From: Prorocentrum cordatum
Lineage: Eukaryota > Sar > Dinophyceae > Prorocentrales > Prorocentraceae
Assembly: GCA_963575745.1 (NCBI GenBank)
Contig: CAUYUJ010017803.1
Location: 19,501-83,500 of the forward strand
Length of the DNA stretch: 64,000 nucleotides
Reading direction: 5' to 3'
Both the position numbers and the translations under genes were made by a program. Shown piece by piece: positions 1 to 9,333 of this stretch. Position 1 is the stretch's first letter; each line of letters starts with the position of its first letter. A model generated the notes under the pieces. The model saw only the letters and a program-made list of their open reading frames with translations, was not told the DNA's origin and searched no databases.

Positions 1-1288
1 ACCCCCCACTCTACGATTCCTCGCCCAAACCCTACCGACGCCCCCCTCCTGGCCCCGGCATCCCCACCCCATGGAGCCTCTGTTCTTAAGATCCCCCCCC
101 TTCGATTGCTCTCGCCCAACACCTACCGACGCTCCCCTCCTGGCCCCGGCATCCCCACTCCATGGAGCTTCGTTTCTTGGGGACCCCCCACGTACGATAT
201 CTCGCCCAAGACCTACCGACGCCCCCCCTCTGGCCCCGGCATCCCCACCCCATGGAGCCTCTGTTATTGGGACCCCCTTCCCTCCTGGCCCCGGCATCCC
301 CACCCCATGGAGCCTCTGTTCTTGGGACCCCCCACCCTACGAACCGACGCCCCCCTCCTGGCCCCGGCATCCCCACCCATGGAGCCTCTGTTCTTGGAGC
401 CCCCCACCCTACGATTTCTCGCCCAAAACCTACCGACGCCCCCCTCCTGGCCCCGGCATCCCCACCCCATGGAGCCTCTGTTCTTGGACCCCCCACCCTA
501 CGATTTCTCGCTCAAAACCTACCGACCCCCCTCCTGGCCCCGGCATCCCCACCCCATGGAGCCTCTGTTCTTGGAGCCCCCCACCCTACGATTTCTCGCC
601 CAAAACCGAGACCCCCCTCCTGGCCCCGGCACCCCACCCCATGGAGCCTCTGTTCTTGGGACCTCCCACCCTACGATTTCTCGCCCAAAACCTACCGACG
701 CCCCCCTCCTGGTCCGGCATCCCCACGCCACGGAGCCTCTGTTCGTGGGACCCTCCAATCTACGATTTCTCGCCCCGCCCAAAACCTACCGACGCCCACC
801 TCCTGGCCCAGGCATCCCCACCCCATGGAAGCCTCTGTTCTTGGAGCCCCCCCTACGATTTCTCGCCCAAAACCTACCGACGCCCCCCTCCTGGCCCACC
901 CGCCCCATGGAGCCTCTGTTCTTGGGACCCCCCACCCTACGATTTCTCTCCCAAAACCTACCGACGCCCCCTCCTGCCCGGCATCCCCACCCCATGGATC
1001 CTCTGTTCTTGGGACCCCCCCCCGACGATTTCCGCCAAAACCTACCGACGCCCCCCTCCTGGCTCCGGCATCCCCACCCCATGGAGCCTCTGTTCTTGGG
1101 ACCCCCACCCTACGATTTCTCGCCAACCCCGGCATCCCCACCCCATGGAGCCTCTGTTCATGGGACCCCCCCCCCTACGATTTCCCCCCAAAACCTACCG
1201 ACGCCCCCCTCCTGGCCCCGGCATCCCCACGCCATGGAGCCTCTGTTCTTGGGGCCCCGGGGCTCTACGATTTCTCGCCCAAAACCTA
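1..1288. repeat. Minisatellite array, left half
   Basis: About 15 head-to-tail copies of a unit of roughly 80-95 bp. Each unit reads CCTACGATTTCTCGCCCAAA, then ACCTACCGACGCC, a CCTCCTGGCCCCGGCATCCC stretch, CCATGG, and GCCTCTGTTCTTGGGACC. Units vary by small indels and short deletions. The array is cut at 1288, in the middle of AACCTA|CCGACG, and resumes in the same phase and orientation at 15244. Open frames of up to 408 codons across it on both strands are by-products of the stop-poor repeat and are not called as genes. Confidence 0.95.
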
Positions 1289-1312
1289 CTTTGGTGATGG
1301 CGTTGACATATG
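1289..1312 (+). repeat. Left terminal inverted repeat of element 1
   Basis: 24 bp, CTTTGGTGATGGCGTTGA followed by CATATG, an exact reverse complement of 15220-15243. It is preceded by TA at 1287-1288, which also follows the right TIR. Confidence 0.92.
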
Positions 1313-1580
1313 AGATCTATGTCAGATGAAGCCACTTATAAGTTATTTCAATTATATATGAAGTTATGTGTAAGTAACTTGAAATCACTTGTAGTGAGAT
1401 ATGTAAAGATCCTGCAACTACCATCCACATCTAACTTAATTCATTAACATATATACTTAAATCACATGTAGAACATATGTTACTTGTGTGCACCCAATTG
1501 CCATACTTATAAGTTACTTGTAGTTATACTTATAAATAAGATAAGTTTAAGTCCGATAAGTCTGCTTTTTTCGTCTGCTT
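1313..1580. other. AT-rich left subterminal region of element 1
   Basis: About 260 bp rich in A and T in otherwise very GC-rich DNA. It contains many forms of the word ACTTATAAGTTA / AAGTAACTT / ATATGTTACTT. The inner edge (1548-1574) contains AAGTCCGATAAGTCTG plus a T run, which recurs inverted at 15093-15118. Subterminal repeats of this kind are often transposase binding sites in DNA transposons; that role is inferred here. No gene is seen. Confidence 0.75.
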
Positions 1581-1744
1581 TTTGAAAAGGTGGTCGGAAA
1601 CCGAAAAACGCGCAGGTTTTCTTCAGCACAGTGTTTCGCCAGGCGCCAGGCGACCGAGAAGGCCGTTCATCACCGAGCTCAACCCGCGCAGCCTGGGGGG
1701 TAGGAAAGAGGGGGCGGGAATGGCGGGGGGGGGGATCGGGAGGG

Positions 1745-2280
1745 GATGCCATGCGCATTGGCGGCACACCGCCCGCACTTCTCATCGCGGCGCGTTCTGA
1801 TGTGATTCGTTTCGGCGGCCCACCGCCCACGTCTTGCAAATACTGAGCAGTTTTATCGCATTGGCGGCGCACCGCCCATCGCTATGTTTTGCCCGCGTAT
1901 TGCAATTTGTACGTTTTGCACATGTTGATTGAAGTTTCGTCGCGTTGGCGGTGCACCGCCCACGTTCCCTTGATTGCGCGAATCGTTTCTTCACGCATCG
2001 GCGGGGCACCGCCCACGCAGCACGTTTCATCCGAATTCGTCATCGAATTTGGCGGTGCACCGCCCACGTCCCCGTGATTGCGCGATGCGTTTCTTTCGCG
2101 TTGGCGGTGCACCGCCCGCGGCGCATGCTTCGCCCGAGTTTGTCATCGCATTTGGCGGCCCACCGCCCACGTCACCTTGATTGCGCGAGGTGTTTCTGCA
2201 TTCGTTGGCGGTGCACCGCCTTCGGCGCACGTTTCATCATATACCGTTTGTTTGGTCGCATTGGCGGCGCACCGCCCAGG
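1745..2280. repeat. GGCGGTGCACCGCC palindrome cluster 1
   Basis: Ten copies of GGCGGNNCACCGCC, about every 50 bp, embedded in a 50-bp unit whose linker reads approximately CACGTCCCTTGATTGCGCGA then TTTCTTCGC. It occupies the spacer between the left end of element 1 and its first gene. Some copies vary in the two central bases. Open frames on both strands across it are repeat artefacts. Confidence 0.9.
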
Positions 2281-2433
2281 AGGGGGGAGGAGGGGAGAGG
2301 GGGGAGGAGAGGAGAGCAGAAGGAAGACGTGAAGGGCCATGCCATTTCCCTTCGCCACAATACGCTGCCCCTGTCCCACCGAGCGCTTCTGGAGGGGCCG
2401 CGGGGCGGGCGCCCCCCGACGCGCCGCGGCGCG

Positions 2434-4435
2434 ATGGAGCGCGCCCAGGCTGCCCTGGGCGAGGCAGCCGCGGCGCTTGCAGCGGCGAGCGGGCCTTCCA
2501 GGGGCGCTGCAGAGCAGCTGCACTTCGGGAAGGTGCGCGCGCTCATCGAAGGCCAGAGGTGAGGCTCGGGTCAAAGATCCCGTGCGGGCGAGAGGCCATC
2601 CGTTCCCCCTTCGAGGAGGTCCCCGCCTCCGTTCGGCGGAACGCCGCCCGCTCCCCCCTCCTCCCCGCCGTCTAACATTCCCCCGTCGTTTTGCAGGTGG
2701 ACGGCCACGGAGAAAGGGCAGCTGCTGACCCAGCTCGGGCAGACGGGGTTCAGTCACGATTTGGTCGGCGCCGCGACCGAGTGGCTCTGCGGGAGGCGCG
2801 CGAAGGCCAAAGGGCAAAGTTACGAGTGCTTCGTGGAGTTGCTGACTGCCTCCACGTGGCACGTGCTGCTGAGCCCAACCGAGTCGTTCGCTTCGAAATT
2901 TGTCATGTTGATGCGCCACTTGGAGCGCCTCGGGCTCCGGAACCCTTCCGAGCCGACGTTTGGCATGCTAGCCGCGTTCATGTTCCTGGCGTGCCAGCGA
3001 TCAGGCATCGAGAAGAATTCGCCGACTCCGCAGCTCTTGGACGTGTACTTGCAGTTGGTGAAGACCACGTGGCGTTCCCCTGCCTACACAGCTGCTCGAG
3101 GCAAGGCAACCGAGTTTGTCGGCGCGCTCTCCCCCTCGGCGGCGCTGTTCCAGCAGGAGAGGCCGACGCTGTACGAGCAGGCGTTCGCCTCGGAGGGGCC
3201 CGTGCAGCCGACAATTGGGCTTCTCGAGACGCAGGTCCTCGGGAAGCTCATCAGCTTGCGCGGCAACAGGAACGCAGCGCTCGGCGCCCAGGCAACGCCG
3301 CAGCGGGCGGCGTTGCCGCCGATCGCCTTCGCGCCTCTGCCGCCGCCTTCTCCGATGCAAAGCGTTGCGGTTGCAGCCGCGACGATTGCCGCGACGCCTC
3401 CCTTGGGAGCCGCGACGCCAGCGGCGTTGCCGTTGGGGGTGATCCCAACGCACAACACCCGCGGCGGGTGGCCGAACCCAGCGGCGGCCGCCCTCTCGCA
3501 GCGCGGGCCGACGACTCCCACTCCAGCAGCTCCCGCGGGCGAGCCTGCCGCGATGTCGGGAGCGGCGCCTGCGGCCGCGGCCTCAAAGTTGGGTGGTGGC
3601 GCCAAGGTCAAGGCATCGGCCGTTGACGTCATGGTGCTGAGCTCGAGCGAGTCCGAGGTGGACGCGAAGGGGGCGCCGCAGAAGAAGGCAAAGGTTTTTG
3701 GGCGGTAACCTGGCCCGCCTCCGCGGCCTCCGCGATTCACGGGGGCGCGCCTCTGCCCAAGGCAGCGGCGCGCCCTCTGCGGGGCGTCGCAGGCGCGGCG
3801 ATTGGTTATTGCCACTTGCCGCTGTCAAGGTGGATCCGAAACTGCCGCTGGCGAAGCTGCCTGCCGACGCTGCCCTGGTTCTCCTCCAAGCGGCGGGGCA
3901 ACGTACTTCCTCTGGCTGGAAAGCGGAGAAGGGCGAGAAGAAGCGGAGGAAGTCCGACGCAGTGGCGGCCTTGGCGAAGACAAAGGCTTCAGATGGCACG
4001 GCGAAGCCATCGGCGGCGAAGGCAAAGGCAAAGGCAAAAGCCGAGGCAACACCGAAGAAGACTGCGAAGGCGAAGGCGGCAGCATGCAAGCTGAAAGCAC
4101 CGCGGTATGACGACGAGACCACTCGCAGCCAGATTCTCTTCAGGAGCGGGCGCAGCGGGCCAGGCGGCACCAAGAGCAAGAAGTACAGGAACGGCAAGGA
4201 GAAGGACACTTTTGGGTCCCATCTCCTCCAATCGGCGTGGCCACGGGGCTCGATGCGTGGCAGCGGAGCGCGTTGTTGCGGCCGCGCGTGGCCTCGCTCC
4301 AATCATATGCGCAAAGAGACCCCGCGGGCCACTTTGCGTTTATGACGGTTTTCATCTGCCACTCAGGAGGCCGCCATCGCCTGGGCCAAGGCGCTGGTGC
4401 AGAGCGAGCTGGAGGCTCGCAAGAGCGAGTTCTGA
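2434..4435 (+). CDS. Unknown Ala/Lys-rich nuclear-type protein, 4 exons, 521 aa
   Basis: Proposed exons are 2434-2558, 2697-3693, 3830-4204 and 4367-4435; joined they total 1566 nt, keep one frame and end at TGA. Introns 1 and 2 have GT donors; intron 3 seems to start with GA, with acceptor CAG before GAG. The N-terminal ~190 residues look globular and helical (segment ECFVELLTASTWHVLL). They are followed by an Ala/Pro-rich linker, a Ser/Glu patch (VMVLSSSESEVD), then a Lys/Ala-rich tract (KAKAKAKAEATPKKTAKAK) that would suit nuclear localisation or DNA binding. The C-terminus has RSQILFRSGRSGPGG and a Lys-rich run, a pattern I associate with dinoflagellate repeat-family proteins. Function is not recognised. 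The start is the first ATG after the spacer palindromes; the frame is open further upstream, so the start is not certain. Confidence 0.7.
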
Positions 4436-4971
4436 GGCGACCTGCTCCGGTGGCGCGATGCATGACTCTCAGTCGGCTTTGCCGCGGGCGGCGCGTGGGG
4501 CGCGCAGCCTGCGTTCAGAAAACAAGGAACTCGGATCGAAATCGGATCGTAATCTTATCGGGCCTTGCTTGTCCTTGCGCTGCTCAGGCGGTTCTTCGTA
4601 TGTATTGGAAGGTTTGCCTGGCGGTGCACCGCCGCCATCTGTTGTCGGCGGTGTTCCGCCCTCGCTGGTTCCATTGCCATGGGCGTTCTCATTTCTCTGA
4701 CCGCTGCCTCGCCCGCGCCCGCCTCCCTCCGCCGCTCCCCCCGCGCCTTTTCAATTCAAGCAGCCCTCCCCGCGGGTCCCGCGGCGCCCCTCCCCGCGCC
4801 GCTGCCGCCAGCGGCCGCGGGCGCTTCGCGGGCGCATGGCGAGCGAGGGCGCGGCCAGCAGCGCCATGGACAACTCCGCGGAGGCGCTGGGAATTCCGAA
4901 AACGCCTGCTCGGCCCGAAGCGTCCGCTTGGGCAGTGCAGGCTGATTTCCTGGATTCCTGTTGAGGTGCAC
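4436..4971. other. Spacer between genes 1 and 2 of element 1, with palindromes
   Basis: No convincing gene. GGCGGTGCACCGCC and a GGCGGTGTTCCGCC variant lie at about 4619-4660. The remainder is GC-rich with CGCGGC runs. It may include the 5' UTR of the next gene: a possible acceptor-like pyrimidine stretch precedes the ATG at 4972. Confidence 0.6.
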
Positions 4972-6042
4972 ATGGCGGCTTCAGATGCGAGCCAGTCGCT
5001 TTTCTCGCAGGTCGCCGAAGCCTCGAACCTCTTCGAGATGTTCGCCCAGGCTCGAGGGAAACGGATCGAGCGCGCCCGACGCCCATGCGGCCCCGCCCCC
5101 GTTCGCCCGCGTTGGCCTGGATGCAGGCGGCGGCGGGGCAGGGCCCAGAAGCGACGGTGCTCTCGGCGTTTACCTTGCCTTGCGCAGGAGGCAGGCATGG
5201 ATGACATCATCGCCGATCCCGCGCCGCCAGGCTGGCAGACGGCGGGGTGCCCTGGCAGCAGCAGCAGCGACCCCTCGCCAGAGGCGAAGCAAGGACCGAC
5301 GCTCATCCCCGTCCACAATCAGGGCGCGGCGCCGAAGTCGCCGCCACGTCGCACCCGAGACGCTGGCGGCGCGTGGCGGGCGGAGCAGCAGCAGCAGCAG
5401 CAGGAGGTGCAGCAGCAGCAGCAGCAACCGCCGTCGGAGAAGCCTCAGCCGCCGTGGCGCCAGGCGCAACCGCCAGCAGGCGCGCCCAACGTGGGCGCCT
5501 CAGGCGCGCCCAACGTGGGCGCCTTCGTCGCCAAGGTACCCGAAGTGCCGAAAGCGTCTGCGGCGCCAGAGGACGTGGTGCAGGCGTGCAAGTTCTTGCG
5601 CTCGCTGCTGAGCCAGAGCGCGCCGATCGCCTGGAACTCCAAGCGCGTCCAGGAGCCACTGGAGCTGCTGCAGCGCTACGTCGGCATATGGGGTCGCGCC
5701 AGCACGGGGCCGCCCGCGCCCATGCACGGTGGCCCGCAATTCTGGCGCGGCCAGACGTGGCACAAGAGCGGGCAGCGCTGGGGCAACCGTGGTGGTTCAG
5801 GCCCCAAGTCGGAGTGGTACGCCTCCAAATACGGCCGCGCGCCACCGCGCCGCTCGCTCCAGGACAGCGGCGGCGGCCCGTACCTCGCGCCGACGCCGCC
5901 GCCGCCACCGCCGCCACCGCCGCCCCCGCGGCCGACGGCCGCGAGTTCGGCGCCCGCGGCAAAGGCAGCGGCCGCGCGGCCGCCTCCACTGCCCCTGACG
6001 GTCAAGGCGATGCCTTCCAAGAACCGCGGGCTGCACCTCTGA
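4972..6042 (+). CDS. Unknown poly-Gln/poly-Pro protein, 2 exons, ~310 aa
   Basis: The frame is open throughout. The span 5050-5187 (138 bp, GC donor, acceptor TTGCGCAG) is a likely intron because it would encode an atypical Arg/Cys-rich stretch; removing it joins FEMFAQ to EAGMDD. The exon-2 protein has two Gln tracts (about residues 94-110), a direct repeat GAPNVGASGAPNVGAF, a short globular segment (EDVVQACKFLRSLLSQ to LELLQRYVGIWGR), a Gly/Trp-rich region, and a 12-residue Pro tract near the C-terminus. Low-complexity Gln and Pro tracts suit a protein-interaction role, but no catalytic motif is seen and no function is assigned. It lies 536 bp downstream of gene 1 on the same strand. Confidence 0.65.
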   Translation: MAASDASQSLFSQVAEASNLFEMFAQARGKRIERARRPCGPAPVRPRWPGCRRRRGRAQKRRCSRRLPCLAQEAGMDDIIADPAPPGWQTAGCPGSSSSDPSPEAKQGPTLIPVHNQGAAPKSPPRRTRDAGGAWRAEQQQQQQEVQQQQQQPPSEKPQPPWRQAQPPAGAPNVGASGAPNVGAFVAKVPEVPKASAAPEDVVQACKFLRSLLSQSAPIAWNSKRVQEPLELLQRYVGIWGRASTGPPAPMHGGPQFWRGQTWHKSGQRWGNRGGSGPKSEWYASKYGRAPPRRSLQDSGGGPYLAPTPPPPPPPPPPPRPTAASSAPAAKAAAARPPPLPLTVKAMPSKNRGLHL

Positions 6043-6667
6043 GACTCGCGGGCCGCGGGCTTTGACAACCCCCTCGGAGGTCAGACGCCGACTGAAACAT
6101 CCATGAGGGGCGGGGGGACGTGAGAGCGGAGAGGTGATGGACGGTGAGCCAGGAGACAAATGGAAAGAGAGCGGAGTGGAAGTTTCAGTCGGCATCTGAT
6201 TTTCCGATTTTCAGGTGCCGTTCTTCGCCGCTGGCGGCTGTCGCGGTAGACGTGCGCCGCGCTCGCGGGACCGTTCGCGAATATCCTTTGCGCGCGTCGC
6301 CAGCAAAAAATCGGCGGGGCACCGCCTGTCATGGGCTCTCGTCGGCGGCACTCCGCCTAACTTCGGCGGTGCACCGCCCGCGCGCGCTGGACTCCCAGCA
6401 CTCCCCCCCATTCAGCTTCGGCGGTGTACCGCCTGTGCGTGCTCCACGCTCCCTGCACGCCTCCTCCATTCCTCTTATGATGTTTTCCGCGGCCGCAGGC
6501 TCCAGGCTGCGCTTGCGCCGCGCTTTTCCCGCGCGCGCCTTCGCGGGCGCCCATCCGCCGTCCTCGGCGCGCTCTCGCAGCCTTCGCGGCCGCCTCCCTT
6601 CGCGCCGTCTTTGGCGCGCTCTCGATCGCGGGCCTCCAGTGCGCCATCGAGCTCTTCTCTTCGCGAG
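6043..6667. other. Spacer between genes 2 and 3 of element 1, with palindromes
   Basis: Palindrome variants occur at about 6312-6330 (GGCGGGGCACCGCC), 6342-6358, 6365-6378 (GGCGGTGCACCGCC) and 6419-6432 (GGCGGTGTACCGCC). The rest is GC-rich, with repeated 'TTCGCGGGCGCC/TTCGCGGCCGCC' words. No separate gene is supported. Confidence 0.7.
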
Positions 6668-7408
6668 ATGCCCATGATCAGCGTCTTCGGGTGCACGTGC
6701 CCGTTGTCGGGGACCTGCTCGAAACGCGGGAGTTTCTTCAAGGGCGCGTCGCGAGATGAGGCCCTGTCGAGGCTCAAGACGCACTTGGTGAAGTCGAGCT
6801 ACCACCTCCTCGAGGATGCCGACGCGGATCTTCAACTGGCCATCGCCGAGGTCGGCGCGCCCAAACGATTGCTTGCCCACGTCTTTCGGCGAACCTCGGT
6901 GGCGCTCGGCTCACCGAGGTCCGAGCGCCTTCGAGGTTCGACGAATGGCGCGAGCGATCGCGGGGCGCGCTTGAAGGTCGAGGAGTGGACTGAGGACACG
7001 GACGAGTGGGAGCGCTGGCAGAAGGCCAACGACGAGCAGTGGTGCAAGAACAACCGCCGCCGTGGCGCTCGCAGTGCGCCGTACCAGCCTCCCGAGCAGG
7101 TCGCTCCACTCAGCCAGAGTGCAGTGGCGGCGGCCTTCCCGAAGGGCAGCGGCAAGGGCGGTCCGCTTCAGCTCAACATGGGCGGAGCGAGCTCGCCCGT
7201 CAGCGCCAACATCGCGCCCGAGGCCACCGTGCAGCTGAACTCAGCGCAGGCGCAGGTGATCCTCGACAGCGTCACGAGGGCGAGGATGTGCTCGGCGGCC
7301 TGCCTGGCAGTGGCGGAGCGGTCGGCCGTGGCGTTCCGCGCCGAGCAGGCGGCCCTCGCCGACCTGCAGGAGACGCTGGCCAGCTGGCTCTCCAACAACG
7401 CGTCGTGA
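6668..7408 (+). CDS. Unknown Cys/His-motif protein, ~200-246 aa
   Basis: The ATG at 6668 opens a frame to TGA at 7406-7408. Near the N-terminus is FGCTCPLSGTCSKRGSFFKG followed by a segment with spaced His (LKTHLVKSSYHLLED). This Cys-x-Cys...Cys...His pattern could bind zinc and resembles short N-terminal modules of dinoflagellate hypothetical proteins. An acidic, Trp-rich stretch (VEEWTEDTDEWERWQ) follows, then a Gly/Ser/Ala linker and a helical C-terminus (RARMCSAACLAVAERSAVAF). Positions 6851-6976 (GT...AAG, 126 bp, a multiple of 3) read as Arg-rich filler and may be an intron; without it the protein is about 204 aa. Function is unknown. It is the third of five same-strand genes in element 1. 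Confidence 0.6.
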   Translation: MPMISVFGCTCPLSGTCSKRGSFFKGASRDEALSRLKTHLVKSSYHLLEDADADLQLAIAEVGAPKRLLAHVFRRTSVALGSPRSERLRGSTNGASDRGARLKVEEWTEDTDEWERWQKANDEQWCKNNRRRGARSAPYQPPEQVAPLSQSAVAAAFPKGSGKGGPLQLNMGGASSPVSANIAPEATVQLNSAQAQVILDSVTRARMCSAACLAVAERSAVAFRAEQAALADLQETLASWLSNNAS

Positions 7409-8607
7409 GGCCACGTTGGGGTCCTCCCGTCGCGGCGGCGTCGGCCGCCCCCTTCGGCCGCCTCGTCGGCCGCCCTCTTCGGCCGCCTCGTCGGCCTAGC
7501 AGCCCGCCGCGCCGCCCGCGCAGGGCTTGCATCGGCCGCGTAGGCCGCCTTGGGCCCCGCGGGGGTTCGACGCCGACTGACAGATCGGGGAGGGGCACGG
7601 TGAGGGAGGTGCGGAGGGAAGGGGCATGGAGAGGAGCATGGGAGGGGGGTGCGGCATGGGGAGGGGCATGAGAATCGGGGTGGGGCGGAAAGGCTGTCGG
7701 TCGGCTTCTGACCCCCGCAACTCTTCGGCGCATCCGCGCGGTCGCTCGCGCGCGCGCGGGCCGTGCGCGCACTCTTATTTTTGGCGGGTCCGCCATTCTT
7801 TCTTGGAAAACTGCGATCATCATCATCAACATCATCGTCATCAACATCATCATCATCATCATCATCATCATCATGAGTAGCATTGCCATTCTCATCCTCA
7901 TCATTCCGATCACCCCCATAGGAGGAGAAGGAAGAGGAGGAGTGGTGGCGAGGAGAGGGCGAGGAAGAGGAGGAGGGGAAGAGGAGGAGGAGGAGGAGGA
8001 GGAAGGGGGGGGGAGGAGTCCTTCCCCACCATTTTTCATCATCATTCTCACCATCATCATTCCGATCACCACCATCGGAGGCGGAGGAGAAGGAGGAGGA
8101 GGAGCAACAGGAGGAGGAGTGGTGAGGAAAGAGAATGAGGAGGAGGAGGAGGAGGAGGAGGAGGAGAGGGAACGATCTCGGCGCGGCTGCGATGAGGGCT
8201 GCGTTCCTGCGCCGCGTATCGCGGCGTATCCTGGCGTATCCTGGCGTATCCTGGCGTGGCCTGGCGTATCGCGGCGCATCGCGCGACGGCGCGCCGCGAT
8301 GCGCCAGGATGCGCAAGATACGCATGGCGCCAGGATCGCGCCAGGATGCGCCGCGATACGCGCGATACGCGGCGCAGGAACGCAGCCCTCAGCGCAGCCG
8401 CGCCGAGCTCGTTCCGATTCTTCGGAATCGCCATCACCATCACCATGGACACTCGCCATCTCACCTTCACCACCACATCACCATCGCCACCTCGCCATCA
8501 CCACCTCACCATCACCAGAAATCATCGTCAGCACCTCGCCACCACCATCATCGTCACCACCAGCATCATCGTCGTCACCACCATCAGCATCACAACCTTA
8601 CCACCAC
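7409..8607. repeat. Simple-repeat-filled spacer between genes 3 and 4
   Basis: It contains CGTCGGCCGCC repeats (7415-7560), an ATC/CAT run (7815-7875), GGA runs (7921-8020 and 8075-8170) and CACCATCACC runs (8425-8600). The block around CATCATTCCGATCACC with a following GGA run is present twice (about 7897 and 8056). A 247-bp foldback element sits at 8169-8415. The long open frames on both strands are caused by trinucleotide repeats and are not genes. Confidence 0.8.
8169..8415. mobile_element. 247-bp foldback element
   Basis: The arms 8169-8223 and 8361-8415 are reverse complements over 55 bp with about two mismatches, starting GGAACGA-CTCGGCGCGG. The core is short direct repeats of GGCGTATCCT and its complement. 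It could fold into a long hairpin and resembles a small non-autonomous element or introner-like insertion. No clear target duplication was found. Confidence 0.7.
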
Positions 8608-9150
8608 GTAGTCGTCGGCGGCGCACCGCCCATCGGTTGGACTTGTCCGCTGTGCTCCGCCCTTTGTTTTGTTTGACGTTTCCGTCGGCGGTGCACCGCC
8701 CATTGCCTGGTTGCACAATTTCGTCGGCGGCGCACCGCCCATGGATCGTCGTTGTCGGCGGCGCACCGCCCATTGTATGATTAGACAATTTCGTCGGCGG
8801 TGCACCGCCCATCGGTTGGACTTGTCGGCGGCGCACCGCCCAATTTATGATTGGGCAATCTCGTCGGCGGTGCACCGCCAATCGGTCGTCGTTGTCGGCG
8901 GCGCAGCGCGCATTGTATGGTTGCACAATTTCGTCGGCGGCGCACCGCCCTTCGATCGTCGTTGTCGGCGGCACACCGCCCATTGCATGGTTAGACAAGT
9001 TCGTCGGCGGCGCACCGCCCATCGATCCTCGTCGTCGGCGGCGCGCCGCCCATTGTTTGCATGTATATTCGTGAGCGCCACGCCGATCATCTGTTTTCCA
9101 CGTCGCGGCTGTCGCATCGCGCCGCGCGTTTTCGGCGGCGCACCGCCTGT
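8608..9150. repeat. GGCGGTGCACCGCC palindrome cluster 4
   Basis: About 13 copies of GGCGG(T/C)GCACCGCC spaced 30-40 bp apart, always followed by C or CAT, with alternating linkers such as ATTGTATGATTAGACAATTT, ATCGGTTGGACTTGTC and ATCGTCGTTGTC. One copy at about 8896 is degenerate (GGCGGCGCAGCGCG). It fills the spacer before gene 4 of element 1 and is the densest cluster in the window. Confidence 0.92.
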
Positions 9151-9333
9151 TGTTCCAGATGTGTAGGCTGTGTTGCGCAGCCATGTCCACTTCTCCAGAA
9201 CCAACCTGCTCTCTCATCGGCCTTGCCCCTTGTTCCCTTTCATCCTCGCGCCGTGTTCTCGACAGCCGTTTTGTGCTGGCGCGCGGCCGCGGGAGCCGCG
9301 CGCGCGGCCGCGGGGGCCGCGGCGCCGCGGGCC

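Noticed and set aside
71-1329. Open frames of ~380-410 codons on the + strand and several on the minus strand
   Set aside because: They lie wholly in the minisatellite, all frames are open because the unit lacks stops, and the protein repeats simply mirror the DNA repeat.
8608-9150. CRISPR-like array (regular short palindromic repeats with spacers)
   Set aside because: The linkers are themselves repeated and of uneven length, the repeat is only 14 bp, the context is eukaryotic with introns, and no Cas-type gene is present.
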